Shown here one piece after another: positions 18,067 through 27,251 of a DNA stretch of 64,000 bases. This stretch comes from Xenococcaceae cyanobacterium MO_188.B32 (GTDB taxonomy: Bacteria > Cyanobacteriota > Cyanobacteriia > Cyanobacteriales > Xenococcaceae), in NCBI GenBank assembly GCA_030065635.1, contig JASJDJ010000001.1:1-64000 (forward strand), in the 5' to 3' direction. The notes beneath the pieces were generated by a model. It was not told where the DNA came from and searched no databases. It saw nothing but the letters and a program-made list of their open reading frames with translations. How positions within the stretch are numbered: position 1 is the stretch's first letter; each line of letters opens with the position of its first letter. The translations under genes and the position numbers were made by a program.

Positions 18067-18276
18067 TTAAAAGGAGCTATCTATAGGGGTTTTCATCCAC
18101 AAGAAAGGTTGTGCATTTACTGCACCATGGTGGTTCAATCCTCTGGTCTCCCCTACCATGAACATCAGTGAAGCGATGTTGCTTTTAACAATACCATCTG
18201 TGGTTTCATTTTTGGTAATAGTTACACAAACTTTAGAAGAATGTATGATTTTGTATAAGAAAGCGACCGCTAGAAT
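18067..18276 (-). pseudogene. tnpB C-terminal tail (remnant)
   Basis: A minus-strand frame, stop to stop, reads TITKNETTDGIVKSNIASLM, then GETRGLNHHGAVNAQPFLWM and ends at TAA 18067-18069. Position directly behind a tnpB N-terminal fragment, and a Gly-rich unstructured character like TnpB tails, suggest it is the end of that gene. The DNA here would also encode the 3' scaffold of the guide RNA. No zinc ribbon or RuvC residue remains. Assignment rests mostly on context. Confidence 0.4.
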
Positions 18277-18383
18277 TCAACAGCAAGCAAATAGTTGTAT
18301 TGATGCCTTAACATATCTAACCATCTGTTAATTTCTTGGCGTTGATTAGTGTTGGGCAACAATTTATATTGGAATGCTTGCAC
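18270..18383 (-). pseudogene. tnpB N-terminal fragment
   Basis: From GTG 18383 the frame reads QAFQYKLLPNTNQRQEINRW followed by LDMLRHQYNYLLAVEF and TAG (18270-18272). This is the standard N-terminus of IS605 OrfB/TnpB RNA-guided nucleases (helix-turn-helix, R-W-L-D-M-L-R-x-Q-Y-N). The next roughly 300 residues, including all RuvC catalytic residues, are deleted. It is divergent from tnpA with a 55-bp gap. Confidence 0.8.
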
Positions 18384-18438
18384 ACGTAGCTAACAAAACA
18401 TCTAAACTAAAATTAGTGTATCACAAAAGCTAAAGTTA

Positions 18439-18858
18439 GTGCCTAAAAAGTACGATGATTTAATTTCAAGTGCTAGAAGTGTTTCGTCGCTTAAAGCTCA
18501 TTTAGTGTTAGTACCTAAATATAGAAGACCATTATTTAATGATGAAATGTTGGTCAGGCTTGAAGAAATAGTGAAAGATTTATTGGCTAAATGGAATTGT
18601 AGGTGTATTGAGGTAAATGGAGAGAAAGACCATTTGCACGTGATTTTACAATATACTCCACAAATTCAATTAAGCAAGTTAGTTAACAATCTTAAAACTG
18701 TTAGCAGTCGCTATTTAAAACAAGAATTTCGAGATCGATTCTCTCAATTTTACTGGAAAGATGCTCTTTGGTCGGGTAGCTATTTTATTTCATCGTGCGG
18801 AGGAGTTACTGTAGATGTATTGAAACAATACGTTCAAGAGCAAAATCGTCCTGCTTAG
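18439..18858 (+). CDS. tnpA: IS200/IS605 TnpA, Y1 HUH transposase
   Basis: 139 residues from GTG 18439. Single-strand DNA transposase that excises and inserts the element through a 5'-phosphotyrosine bond. HUH metal-binding motif is present as KDHLHVIL, and the catalytic Tyr lies in the C-terminal helix VDVLKQYVQEQ. Also visible is AHLVLVPKYRRPLF, the conserved first strand. Length and motifs suggest a functional enzyme, able to mobilise the element if its ends are intact. Confidence 0.92.
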   Translation: MPKKYDDLISSARSVSSLKAHLVLVPKYRRPLFNDEMLVRLEEIVKDLLAKWNCRCIEVNGEKDHLHVILQYTPQIQLSKLVNNLKTVSSRYLKQEFRDRFSQFYWKDALWSGSYFISSCGGVTVDVLKQYVQEQNRPA

Positions 18859-19179
18859 TTATTATTTGTGGAGTCGCTTACATCCCATCGTCTCTCTTCG
18901 AGTAGGCGTGGGTCTTACGCGACAAAGATAAAGATTTTGTCTCAAAATTGTCAACCGATGACCGAGCGCGACAACGCGCTCGTTTTCATCCCGACTCCTG
19001 TCGCAGAGCGACAAGGAGCGGGGCTTCCCACTCGCCAAGCTAATATTTTTAAGTTAAATTATTTTAAGAGATTTTTTAAGTATTTTTACTTAGAAAAACT
19101 GGGAAGCTTTTCGTATTTTTACTGAAGCACTAAAATTCTGAATGCTCTTTTGAATCGAGATGGGAAGAAATTATCAATT

Positions 19180-20046
19180 ATGATGGAACAGTCTCAGGAT
19201 TACTATTCTATTTTACAAATATCGCCAGATGCTACCCCAGAAGAGATTAAAACCGCATTTCGTCGTTTGGCTCGTCAATATCATCCCGATCTGAATCCAG
19301 ATAATACGGAAACTACAGCCAAATTTCAACAAATCTCTCAAGCTTACGAAATATTATCAGACGAGGAAAAACGTCATCGTTACTATCTGGAGTGTTACCT
19401 CCCTCGCTACAATCACGACCGCCATAAAAGTAATACAACTGTTGTTAACAATCCCCCTCAATTTACTTCTAATCGTCGAGCCGAAAAATTTTACAATCAG
19501 GGATTAAAAAAATTCCAACAACGACAATATCAAAAAGCGATCGCTAAATATACCAAAGCCATCAAGGTCGATTCTCAATTTATTGATGCCTATCTTAGAC
19601 GTTGTGAAATTTACTATAAGCTAGGAAATCATCAAGAAATTTTATACGATTGCGAGCGGATAATTCAAATCGATCCTTCTATTGTTAAAGCTTTTTATTA
19701 TCAGGGAAGAGCGCGTTATAGTTTGGGCTTTTTTCAAGGGGCAATTGATTCTTATAGTGAAGTAATTCGTCAGGACTCTCATCATGCTCGAGCCTATTAT
19801 TATCGGGCTATAGCTTATCGGGATATTCAAGATACTTCATCTGCGCTCCAAGATTTTCAAATCGCAGGAGACTTATTTATCGCCCAAGGAAATCAACAAG
19901 CTTATCTTCTTATCAAGCAAAATATTGATAATTTAACTCCAGCTAATTCCCAATTAGACCATTTTGTCGGAGGCTGTTTTAAAGCTTTACAAAATAGTTT
20001 GAAAACTGCTGCTGGTGTCGTCAAAGTGTTATGTACATCTAAATAA
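19180..20046 (+). CDS. J-domain plus TPR protein
   Basis: 289 residues. An N-terminal DnaJ domain ([23 protein letters not shown] motif in RQYHPDLNP) that stimulates Hsp70 ATPase is followed by a linker and about four tetratricopeptide repeats ([40 protein letters not shown]). The C-terminus [19 protein letters not shown] is amphipathic. Likely a co-chaperone that recruits DnaK to a TPR-bound client. Start at ATG 19180 (second ATG 19183) rather than TTG 19150. Confidence 0.88.
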   Translation: MMEQSQDYYSILQISPDATPEEIKTAFRRLARQYHPDLNPDNTETTAKFQQISQAYEILSDEEKRHRYYLECYLPRYNHDRHKSNTTVVNNPPQFTSNRRAEKFYNQGLKKFQQRQYQKAIAKYTKAIKVDSQFIDAYLRRCEIYYKLGNHQEILYDCERIIQIDPSIVKAFYYQGRARYSLGFFQGAIDSYSEVIRQDSHHARAYYYRAIAYRDIQDTSSALQDFQIAGDLFIAQGNQQAYLLIKQNIDNLTPANSQLDHFVGGCFKALQNSLKTAAGVVKVLCTSK

Positions 20047-20051
20047 AAATA

Positions 20052-21395
20052 TCAATCAAAGTATTGATTCAATAAAGCTCGAACATCAATTACTACTTTA
20101 AGACGGTTATTTTCGATATTTTCTAACAGAGTACAACCACAGACATAATTGGGTGTATTTAAAATAGGAGTAAAAGACTTGAGAGTTAATGAAGATTCTA
20201 CTAAAGGTTGTTCCACCCCTATCTCTAGGGCAATTAAATTAGCATTATGTCGAACAACTAAAATTAATTTAGAAGGATGAATCCTCAAATCATCTCGGAG
20301 CAGGTAATTATAATTTAGCAATTCAGATAATTGATAAAGAGGAACATTTTGTTCTTGCCAAATAAAAATTTGTCGATTATCTATGTATTTAATTTGCTCT
20401 GCTTGAGGTATAACCATTTTAAAAACAAGGTTAGCTGGTAGAAAAAAAATATTATAGCCAGATAACCACATAAAAAACTGTTCGGTTTGAAGAATTCGTT
20501 CCGCAGAAAAGTGAGGTATTTCCTCTGGCTTAATTTCTGGGATAACAGTAGTGGAAATTAAGCCTCGATCGCTTTCTAAAAGAAATAAATAATTACGCCA
20601 ATCTTTGAATCGCTCGTTTGTAGTATTTTTTGCTAAAGCAGTTTGTACTGCTTGCCAACAAGCTAATGCTCTTTGGGTGATTAATTGATTTGCAGGAAGA
20701 TTATCTTCTAGACAAATAGCCACAGATTCGGCGATCGCGATTAAGTCTTCTAATTCCAGTAATTCCCCCAAACCAGAAAATATATCTGCTTGGTGTTTTA
20801 ACTCTGTTAATTGTTCGGCTAAATTAGGGCTATCTAAAACTAATTCTAGATTGGCTAAACTTTGAACCATATCTTTATGAACCATAGCTTTCTGCAAGTC
20901 TGTATCTAACCCTGCCGATACAGTTAAACGATCTTGGAGTTTGGCAAAAGAAAAAAGTAATTCTCCTTTAGCTAAAATACCCAAATTACTTGAGGGGGCT
21001 TGACGAAGAAAAACCAGAAGAGAATACTTTAATCTGATATAAGTTTGCCAAAGCTCGTTAAACTCTAACCAATTATCTTGAGGGGTTTGTTCTAAAAAAC
21101 TTGATAATAAATTGTGAAGATGGTTAATTAGACTCTGAAGCTTATCTAAATTAACAACATCAGAGATAATTTTGATAATTTTGCCATTTGTCGAGCGAGC
21201 TTTTCTAACTTGAATCGTTCCCGAATTGAGAGCATCTAATAAGTAAAGAAGATCGGTAATCGTGTTATGGGTTAGATCGGAGTTAATTTCGGGTTGGCTG
21301 TAGTTTTGAACGAGTTCTTCTAAGCCTGCCTGAATAAGCGGTAATAATTCTAAAGCTTCTTCCAAAAAAAGAAGATATGTCTCTTTTGGCTTCAT
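20052..21395 (-). CDS. CheA-like protein with degenerate HPt domain and C-terminal CheW-like domain, no kinase
   Basis: 447 residues. The N-terminal helical bundle aligns with a CheA P1/HPt domain (FLEEALELLPLIQAGLEELV), but the phospho-accepting His position reads DALNSGTIQ, with no His. A long helical middle has no H/N/G boxes, so there is no ATPase. The last 130 residues look like a P5/CheW coupling domain (LVVRHNANLIALEIGVEQPL; VCGCTLLENIENNRLKVVID). It probably scaffolds receptor signalling without phosphotransfer. Its ATG overlaps the stop of the broken MATE gene (ATGA), and the receptor-like gene at 22195 is upstream on the same strand. Confidence 0.7.
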   Translation of the reverse strand: MKPKETYLLFLEEALELLPLIQAGLEELVQNYSQPEINSDLTHNTITDLLYLLDALNSGTIQVRKARSTNGKIIKIISDVVNLDKLQSLINHLHNLLSSFLEQTPQDNWLEFNELWQTYIRLKYSLLVFLRQAPSSNLGILAKGELLFSFAKLQDRLTVSAGLDTDLQKAMVHKDMVQSLANLELVLDSPNLAEQLTELKHQADIFSGLGELLELEDLIAIAESVAICLEDNLPANQLITQRALACWQAVQTALAKNTTNERFKDWRNYLFLLESDRGLISTTVIPEIKPEEIPHFSAERILQTEQFFMWLSGYNIFFLPANLVFKMVIPQAEQIKYIDNRQIFIWQEQNVPLYQLSELLNYNYLLRDDLRIHPSKLILVVRHNANLIALEIGVEQPLVESSLTLKSFTPILNTPNYVCGCTLLENIENNRLKVVIDVRALLNQYFD

Positions 21396-22074
21396 CAGTT
21401 ATCGAGCGTATAGTAATTATTATAGGTTTGAGGGACTCTGAATCCTAAAGTTATACTTCTAGCTGCCATAAATAAAGATAACGCTAACCAAAGTAGATGA
21501 CTATTTTGATGATGCCAAGCAGCGATCGCTACAGGTGCAAACCCCAAACTCGCAGCTATAATAGTAGACTGACGTAAAATTTTCCCTTCACTTAAACCAA
21601 GAAAATAACCATCTAGCATATAGGCAAGAGAACCAAAACCCAGCACTGGTAACAGCCAAATAACATAATTATTAATAGTTTTAATCACTGCTGAATGATT
21701 AGTTAGTAACCCAAATAGAGGCTGAGGCATCAACCAAAAAACCACAGACAAACTCAACTGTTGTAAAATCAGCAGAATTGTGCCAATAGCGATCGCCATC
21801 AAACTATTGCGTAATAAAATTAGTATTACCTCTTGACTATCCCCCTTTCCCGATGCTCTAGCAGTAGTCCCCGTTCCATGCGGAGAAAACCAAAACTCCA
21901 GTATATATAGTTAAAGAGGACAGTAGCGAGGGCTACTCCTCCCAGATGACGAATTTCTGCTAAGTGTCCCAAAAATGCTACATCGATCGAACTCGCCAAA
22001 GGTACCATTAGGTTAGAAACAACATTGACCGATGCCAACCGCCAAAAGCGTTGTTGCAGTTTTTCCATTAACAA
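21395..22074 (-). pseudogene. MATE-family efflux transporter, shortened and frameshifted
   Basis: Two frames together encode a MATE transporter. The first (from ATG 22074) has SSIDVAFLGHLAEIRHLGGV and ends after GFLRM. One missing base near 21880 breaks it, because adding a G restores GTGTTARASGKGDSQEV in the next frame. The second part, through WLLPVLGFGSLAYMLDGYFL to the end, is the C-terminal half of a MATE protein. The combined length is about 225 codons versus the usual 440-460, so the middle (roughly helices 4-8) is also deleted. Not expected to transport. Confidence 0.85.
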
Positions 22075-22091
22075 AATTAGGTCTTTAACTC

Positions 22092-22194
22092 TTGCTAATA
22101 ACGTAGACCATGAGTGGTCTTAAGCGGGTCAGCGATCGCTAGCTACAGCTAGAGGCAAGAAGCCCCGTTCGCGTGATTCACGGGGTGCTGACAT
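22092..22194 (+). mobile_element. Hairpins resembling an IS605 right end / omega-RNA 3' scaffold
   Basis: Contains AGACCA-TGAG-TGGTCT, a GCGATCGC site, and AGAAGCCCCGTTCGCGTGAT continuing to ACGGGGTGCTGACAT, with CCCCGT/ACGGGG arms. The AAGCCCC...GGGGTGCTGACA arrangement is characteristic of right ends downstream of TnpB in cyanobacteria. No tnpB frame survives upstream on the plus strand. It abuts the stop codon (TTA on plus, 22195) of the receptor gene. Probably a leftover end of a deleted element. Confidence 0.5.
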
Positions 22195-25100
22195 TTACTT
22201 TGAGGTTTTTAATTCTTCTGCTTCTGTTTTTAATTTTGTCAGAGATGCCATAATGGTTTGAGATTGTGCCAAATTTTTACGAGTACTAGGATCGCTCATT
22301 AAAGAAAGAGATTCACCTACTTCCCGTAAAGCCTTTACTTGCTCTGTAGCAGCCTTACCTAAATCATTAACGATCGCCGTAATTTGTTGTTTGGCAGCAT
22401 TGACTTGCTGAAACTTCTGTTGGGTTTGCTCTTGTAATTGAGCTACTTTATTTATCTGATTTTCTTCTAATTCGAGAATAGAATCTATCTCTTGCACGTC
22501 AGTTTGAATGGCAGATGCTAAAGGCTGAATTAGAGCAAGCTCTTGGTCTATTTCTTGAGCCAAACTATGAATTTTTTGGGAAACGGCAGCAAATTTTTGA
22601 CTTGTTTCTCGTTTACGGGCTGCTTCTAAAACTCCATTCATTCCTTCTAGTTTTAGTTGAGCAATACGCTCGCTAATAGTATTTAATATTTGTAAAAGTT
22701 CTTGGGATGAATGGATTAAATGCTTAGTTTTGGTACTAATTTCAATCGTACTCAAGCGTAGGTTTTGTTCGCTGTCGATCGCTTGAGACCAACTTTCTTG
22801 ACTATCAGCAAAAGATTTTAACCACTCATTTTCTTTTTGTTCTGCTTGCCGAGCAATACTATTTAACTCGACTACAGCATCAGTTATAGTTTGGATTTGC
22901 CGATACATAGCTGTGAGAGATTCTCGATCGCTCAGGTTTTGCTCGGATAAGTTAGCGACAATCTGTTCGCTATGATTCAGTAAGTCGAGTATTTGAGTTA
23001 GTATAAGATCTTTTGTCTTTTGTTGTTGAATAGCAGTCGTTTTTACTTGATAATAAGATTGCTCGCTGTGATTGACTATTCGGCAATGCTCTAGGGCAAA
23101 ACTAACCTGACTGGCAATGCTGGAGAATAAATTAACCTCCCATTCTTGCCAACTATAAGGGGCAGAACAGTGATTGGCAATCAGTAATCCCATTAACTTC
23201 TCATCTTTGAGAATAGGAGCAACTAAGTTGGCTTTAATTTGAAAATGCTCTAGTTGTTCGATATGACAAGATGTCAACCCTGCTTTGTAGATATCATCAA
23301 CCACTTGCATGCGTCCGGCTTGATACTTTTCTACGTAACCTTCCATAAAACAAGGGTCTTTAATTTCTCTCCATAGAGCTTTAGAAAAACCTGGAACTAC
23401 GGATTCGGCCACCACAGTACCATTCCACTGAGGATCGAAATTATAGACCATAACTCGATCGCATTCTAAAACTTTGCGTACTTCTGTTACCGCTGTATTT
23501 AAAACATTTTCTTCGACTAAAGACGAACGAATTTTTCGACTAATATCGGCGATTAATTTATTTTGTCTGCTCTCAGCTTCTAATTTTTCGACTAATCTAA
23601 CTCGACCTAGAGCAAAACTGATTTGTTGGGCTACTTGGGTAAATAATTTAACTTCCCAATCTTGCCAATAGCGAGAAGCAGAACATTGATGGGCAATTAA
23701 CAAACCTAATAATTTATTGTCTTCGAGAATGGGGGCAACTAAATTAGCTTTAACTTCAAACTTCTCTAGCTGTTGAAGATGACAATCAGTTAATTCTGCT
23801 TCGTAGATATTGTCTAATACTTGGACTCGACCTGCCTGATATTTTTCGATAAAACCTTCGGCAAAACAAGGGTCATAAATTTGGGCTTGGAGCATGGGTG
23901 GAAAATCAGAAACAACTGATTCTGCTGTTACCGTGCCATTCCATTTCTTATCAAAATTATAAACAATAACGCGATCGCAATTTAAAAATTCGCGGATTTC
24001 TTCTACTCCATCAGCCAAAATTTCTTCTGAATTGAGAGAGGTGGAAACACGATGAGTAATATTTTCTAGTAATTTGTTTTTGTCTCCTTCGGCTTTTACC
24101 TTAGCTAATAATCGAGCATGCTCGAGAGCGAAACCTACTTGGGTAGATATCTGGGAAAATAAGTTTATCTCCGAGCGCAACCATTGACGGGGAGCAGAAC
24201 ATTGATGGGCTATTAGTAAACCAAAAAGCTTACCATTATTTACAATAGGTGTAATTAAACTAGCTTTAATTTCTAGTTGTTTCAATAATTGCAAATGCTC
24301 TGGATGAAAATCTGCTTCAAAGACGTTATCTATAGTTACAATACGACCTTCCATGTAGGCTTGAATTAGATGTTGAGGAATACAAGGGTCTTTAATCTCT
24401 TTACTTAAAGCACGGAGCCATCCAGGTAAAATAGATTCAGCCGAAATATAGCCACTCCAATTAGAATTAAAACTATAAACTAATACTCGGTCTGCTCTAA
24501 TTTCTTGGCGTAGTTTTTTAACAGTAATATTTAATACTTCGGTTTCGTTTAAAGACTCTCGAATTTGGTGAGATAGTTCGATAAACTTTTGAGCTTGTTC
24601 TGCCTTAGCATCTGAATTTTCCAATATTTGGGTGTGTTCGAGAGAAAAGCCTACTTGTTGAGCTATGTGAGTTATTAGTTCGATTTCTTGAGGTTGCCAA
24701 TTACGAAAACTATTACATTGATGGGCTATTAGTAATCCTAAAAGTCGCTCACTTTTATTACATTTTATCGGAGCAATAATATTAGCTTTGACAGCAAATC
24801 TTTCTAAAAATTTTAAATAACGCTCGCTTAAATTAGCTTGATAAACATTGTCGATCGCCCGAATATAATCTTTTTGATAATTTTCTAAGTATTCTAATTC
24901 AAAATTTAGGTCTTCAATAGTTGTCCATAAAATTTTCGGTAGACGAGAAGCAACAGATTCTTCCACAAAAGTTCCTCTATTACCAGATTCTATCCGCAAA
25001 ATTGTTACCCGATCTGCTCTCAAAACGCGTCGAGTTTCTGCTACCGTATTTCTAAATAATTCTTCTACCGAACGAGACCTTTGTAAGGAATAAACCACTT

Positions 25101-25665
25101 CCATGATTGTTTGGAAGTTTTCTTTTTTAGCTTCTTGTTTCCAAAGTAAATCTGGTAATTTTTGCTCGATCAGATTAAGATTAGCGACTAAATTGCTCAA
25201 CTCATCTTCTTCAGTCAAATCATCGGGTATATTTTTTTGAGCATACAAACGGTCTACTATTTTTGCTGTTGTACTTGCCGATTTTAAAATAGGATCGATA
25301 AATCGATCGGCTAGCATAAAAGCGATCGTTCCTGTTACTCCTGCAATAGTTCCTGTCGCTAAAACTAGCCAGATAGATTGTTGATAGAGAATCACATAGG
25401 CTATTTGTTCTTCTTCAGTTGGACTAATTTTCGCTTCGATCGATTGATTTTTAATATAACTAGTAGCTCCCAAAAATACTACAGGAATTATACTTAGTAA
25501 TAAAATTCTTGTTATTATTTTATTCTTGAGGTTTTTGCGTATTATTGTTGTATTGCCATTGCTATTATTTATATTATTATTGTTATTAATTGTCTCGTTA
25601 TTATTTATTTTTGTGGGTAATGAATTTTTATCTAGCTTAAAATCAGAAGAAGGTAAATGTTTCAT
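22195..25665 (-). CDS. Four-GAF receptor with HAMP and divergent MCP domain; two GAFs carry dual-Cys cyanobacteriochrome motifs
   Basis: 1156 residues from ATG 25665 (GGAG nine bases upstream; a TTG five codons earlier overlaps it). Order: Asn-rich cytoplasmic tail, two membrane helices (about 50-70 and 98-117), HAMP-like linker, four GAF domains (about 185-345, 365-520, 540-695, 715-865), then a coiled-coil methyl-accepting-type region with a divergent tip (GVLEAARKRETSQKFAAVSQ). GAF3 and GAF4 each have DPCF (DXCF) and, 28 residues later, a Cys-His (LTDCH, LTSCH). These positions bind the bilin in PixJ-type blue/green receptors. GAF1 and GAF2 lack the CH Cys. Likely a phototaxis receptor signalling to a CheA/CheW-type partner. 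Confidence 0.8.
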   Translation of the reverse strand: MKHLPSSDFKLDKNSLPTKINNNETINNNNNINNSNGNTTIIRKNLKNKIITRILLLSIIPVVFLGATSYIKNQSIEAKISPTEEEQIAYVILYQQSIWLVLATGTIAGVTGTIAFMLADRFIDPILKSASTTAKIVDRLYAQKNIPDDLTEEDELSNLVANLNLIEQKLPDLLWKQEAKKENFQTIMEVVYSLQRSRSVEELFRNTVAETRRVLRADRVTILRIESGNRGTFVEESVASRLPKILWTTIEDLNFELEYLENYQKDYIRAIDNVYQANLSERYLKFLERFAVKANIIAPIKCNKSERLLGLLIAHQCNSFRNWQPQEIELITHIAQQVGFSLEHTQILENSDAKAEQAQKFIELSHQIRESLNETEVLNITVKKLRQEIRADRVLVYSFNSNWSGYISAESILPGWLRALSKEIKDPCIPQHLIQAYMEGRIVTIDNVFEADFHPEHLQLLKQLEIKASLITPIVNNGKLFGLLIAHQCSAPRQWLRSEINLFSQISTQVGFALEHARLLAKVKAEGDKNKLLENITHRVSTSLNSEEILADGVEEIREFLNCDRVIVYNFDKKWNGTVTAESVVSDFPPMLQAQIYDPCFAEGFIEKYQAGRVQVLDNIYEAELTDCHLQQLEKFEVKANLVAPILEDNKLLGLLIAHQCSASRYWQDWEVKLFTQVAQQISFALGRVRLVEKLEAESRQNKLIADISRKIRSSLVEENVLNTAVTEVRKVLECDRVMVYNFDPQWNGTVVAESVVPGFSKALWREIKDPCFMEGYVEKYQAGRMQVVDDIYKAGLTSCHIEQLEHFQIKANLVAPILKDEKLMGLLIANHCSAPYSWQEWEVNLFSSIASQVSFALEHCRIVNHSEQSYYQVKTTAIQQQKTKDLILTQILDLLNHSEQIVANLSEQNLSDRESLTAMYRQIQTITDAVVELNSIARQAEQKENEWLKSFADSQESWSQAIDSEQNLRLSTIEISTKTKHLIHSSQELLQILNTISERIAQLKLEGMNGVLEAARKRETSQKFAAVSQKIHSLAQEIDQELALIQPLASAIQTDVQEIDSILELEENQINKVAQLQEQTQQKFQQVNAAKQQITAIVNDLGKAATEQVKALREVGESLSLMSDPSTRKNLAQSQTIMASLTKLKTEAEELKTSK

Positions 25666-25739
25666 TAAGTAAGACTCCAAGTTTTATTAAAAAAAGTTAT
25701 TTATATATAAATAATATTAACTACTAATCTCAATTATTC

Positions 25740-27251
25740 TTAATTTCGTTCTAGCTTGCTAATTAGAGCTAGAAAACCCAGTCTCCACCAACTACATACT
25801 CCTCTATCTATATTTTGCCGACTAAATACGTCAATACAACAAGCTGGTAAATGTCCTTTGCATCCCTTAAGCTCGAAGGTTAATTCTGAATATTTTAGCC
25901 ATTTTTCTTGACGATACCAACCAACATTTTCAGCAAATTTTTGCCATGCAAAGTAATCCCATTGGTTTTTTTTTGGCAAATCTAGATAAATTTTTCTTTG
26001 AATATTTAAACCAAAGTGACCATTGCTATATTCTTGCCATAAACGGTCGATCGTATTTAATTTTTGAGAAGGAAATTTAATTATATCTTTAAGGGTTAAA
26101 CAACCTTGTAAGCTACGATTAGCAATTTGCAATAATAACTTCCAAGTTTCTTTGTCTGCTTCTAAATAATTTCGCTCGGCTAATAATTGTTTTAGATTTT
26201 GACAATCAGTTTTTCGATCGGTAATCTTTACTCCAGTCAAGACTACTGTATTAGAATTAGTTGTCTTGAGAGGAATCTTATTAACTAATACTTTTTTCGC
26301 TGTATTTATTTCTTGAAGTAAGGGTAACTTTTCTAAATCTCGTTTGACTTCGATCGCCGATTGATAACGATTAGCCACCTCTGGTTGCAGTAGTTTAGCA
26401 ATAATTTTACTAAATTCAGGATTGGGTGTAATTTCTGCTTGTTGCCAAATTAAATTTAGAGGTGTACAAGATAAATTTATTCCCCGGTCTGGAGGTATTA
26501 TTCCTGTTAGTAAATGTAGCGCAGTTACACCTAAGCTGAAAAGATCGCTAGCAGTAATAGCTTGACCTTGGATTTGTTCTGGTGCTACATAACCAGGTGT
26601 ACCAGTAATAGTACCAATCTGAGTGAGAAATTCTTGACTTGATTGTAAAGAACTACCAAAGTCAATCAATACTAAAGTATTATCTTCTTGACAAATAATA
26701 TTGCTAGGTTTTATGTCGCGGTGAATAACTTGTCTTTCATGAATAAATTCTAGGACTGGCAAGAGATTAAGCAAAATTTGTTTAACTTGCTCTTGACTAA
26801 AACGCCCTTTCTGAGTAAGTTTTTCTAATAAGTTTTGACCGGGAATAAATTCTTGAACTAAATATAATCTTTGTTGTTGAGTTAAAAAAGCCAGCAAATC
26901 GGGAATTTGGGGATGATTGCCCAAATTTTTGAGGATAGCTGCCTCTTGGCGAAATAGATTAATTGCTTGTTGTTTATTGGCTTCACTTAATTGTCTGGGA
27001 ACAAACTGCTTGATTACACAAGGGGTTTGGAGACGGTGCTCGTCTACTGCTTCAAAAGTGTAGGCAAAGCCTCCTGCACCAATATAGTTTAAAGCACGAT
27101 AACGATCTGCCAACAAAAGCTTTTCCTGGCAATTGTGGCATAAATATGGACTTCCTAAGTTGATTTGCAAACAATCGGGATTCAGACATTGGCTGACTTC
27201 AGTGGGAATTATTTCCTCTCGGTCGTTTAGAGTCAGAGGTGTCCTATCCAT
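25740..27251 (-). CDS. Ser/Thr protein kinase with C-terminal GUN4 domain
   Basis: 503 residues. An N-terminal zinc ribbon (CLNPDC...CHNC) precedes a Hanks-type kinase with a glycine loop GAGGFAYTF, VAIK-like Lys in CVIKQF, catalytic HRDIKPSN, DFGSS and GTPGYVAPEQ. The C-terminal 130 residues form a GUN4-like porphyrin-binding domain (LLAERNYLEADKETWKLLL, FAENVGWY, GHLPACCIDVF, WWRLGFLAL). Stand-alone GUN4 binds protoporphyrin and activates Mg-chelatase. The fusion suggests tetrapyrrole-responsive signalling, which is notable beside a possible bilin-binding receptor. Cytosolic; targets unknown. Confidence 0.9.
   Translation of the reverse strand: MDRTPLTLNDREEIIPTEVSQCLNPDCLQINLGSPYLCHNCQEKLLLADRYRALNYIGAGGFAYTFEAVDEHRLQTPCVIKQFVPRQLSEANKQQAINLFRQEAAILKNLGNHPQIPDLLAFLTQQQRLYLVQEFIPGQNLLEKLTQKGRFSQEQVKQILLNLLPVLEFIHERQVIHRDIKPSNIICQEDNTLVLIDFGSSLQSSQEFLTQIGTITGTPGYVAPEQIQGQAITASDLFSLGVTALHLLTGIIPPDRGINLSCTPLNLIWQQAEITPNPEFSKIIAKLLQPEVANRYQSAIEVKRDLEKLPLLQEINTAKKVLVNKIPLKTTNSNTVVLTGVKITDRKTDCQNLKQLLAERNYLEADKETWKLLLQIANRSLQGCLTLKDIIKFPSQKLNTIDRLWQEYSNGHFGLNIQRKIYLDLPKKNQWDYFAWQKFAENVGWYRQEKWLKYSELTFELKGCKGHLPACCIDVFSRQNIDRGVCSWWRLGFLALISKLERN

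Larger units (their letters stand above)
17950..18960. mobile_element. IS200/IS605-family element with intact tnpA and gutted tnpB
   Basis: Contains a Y1 transposase gene on plus (18439-18858) and, divergently on minus, the first 37 residues plus a C-terminal tail of tnpB. Downstream of tnpA, an imperfect inverted repeat around 18872-18923 (GTCGCTTACATCCCA vs TGGGTCTTACGCGAC) is a likely subterminal hairpin. The other end beyond the tnpB tail (about 17950-18066) is less clear. Boundaries are approximate. Further palindromes at 18960-19025 (GAGCGCG/CGCGCTC and CTCCTGTCGC/GCGACAAGGAG) may be part of the end or a separate repeat. Confidence 0.7.

Noticed and set aside
18125-18165. tRNA-like T-loop sequence GGTTCAATCC followed by CCA
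   Set aside because: Flanking bases do not form T-, anticodon- or acceptor stems.
18868-19125. 85-codon plus-strand frame after tnpA
   Set aside because: It covers the element end and palindromes; composition is not protein-like and it has no ribosome binding site.
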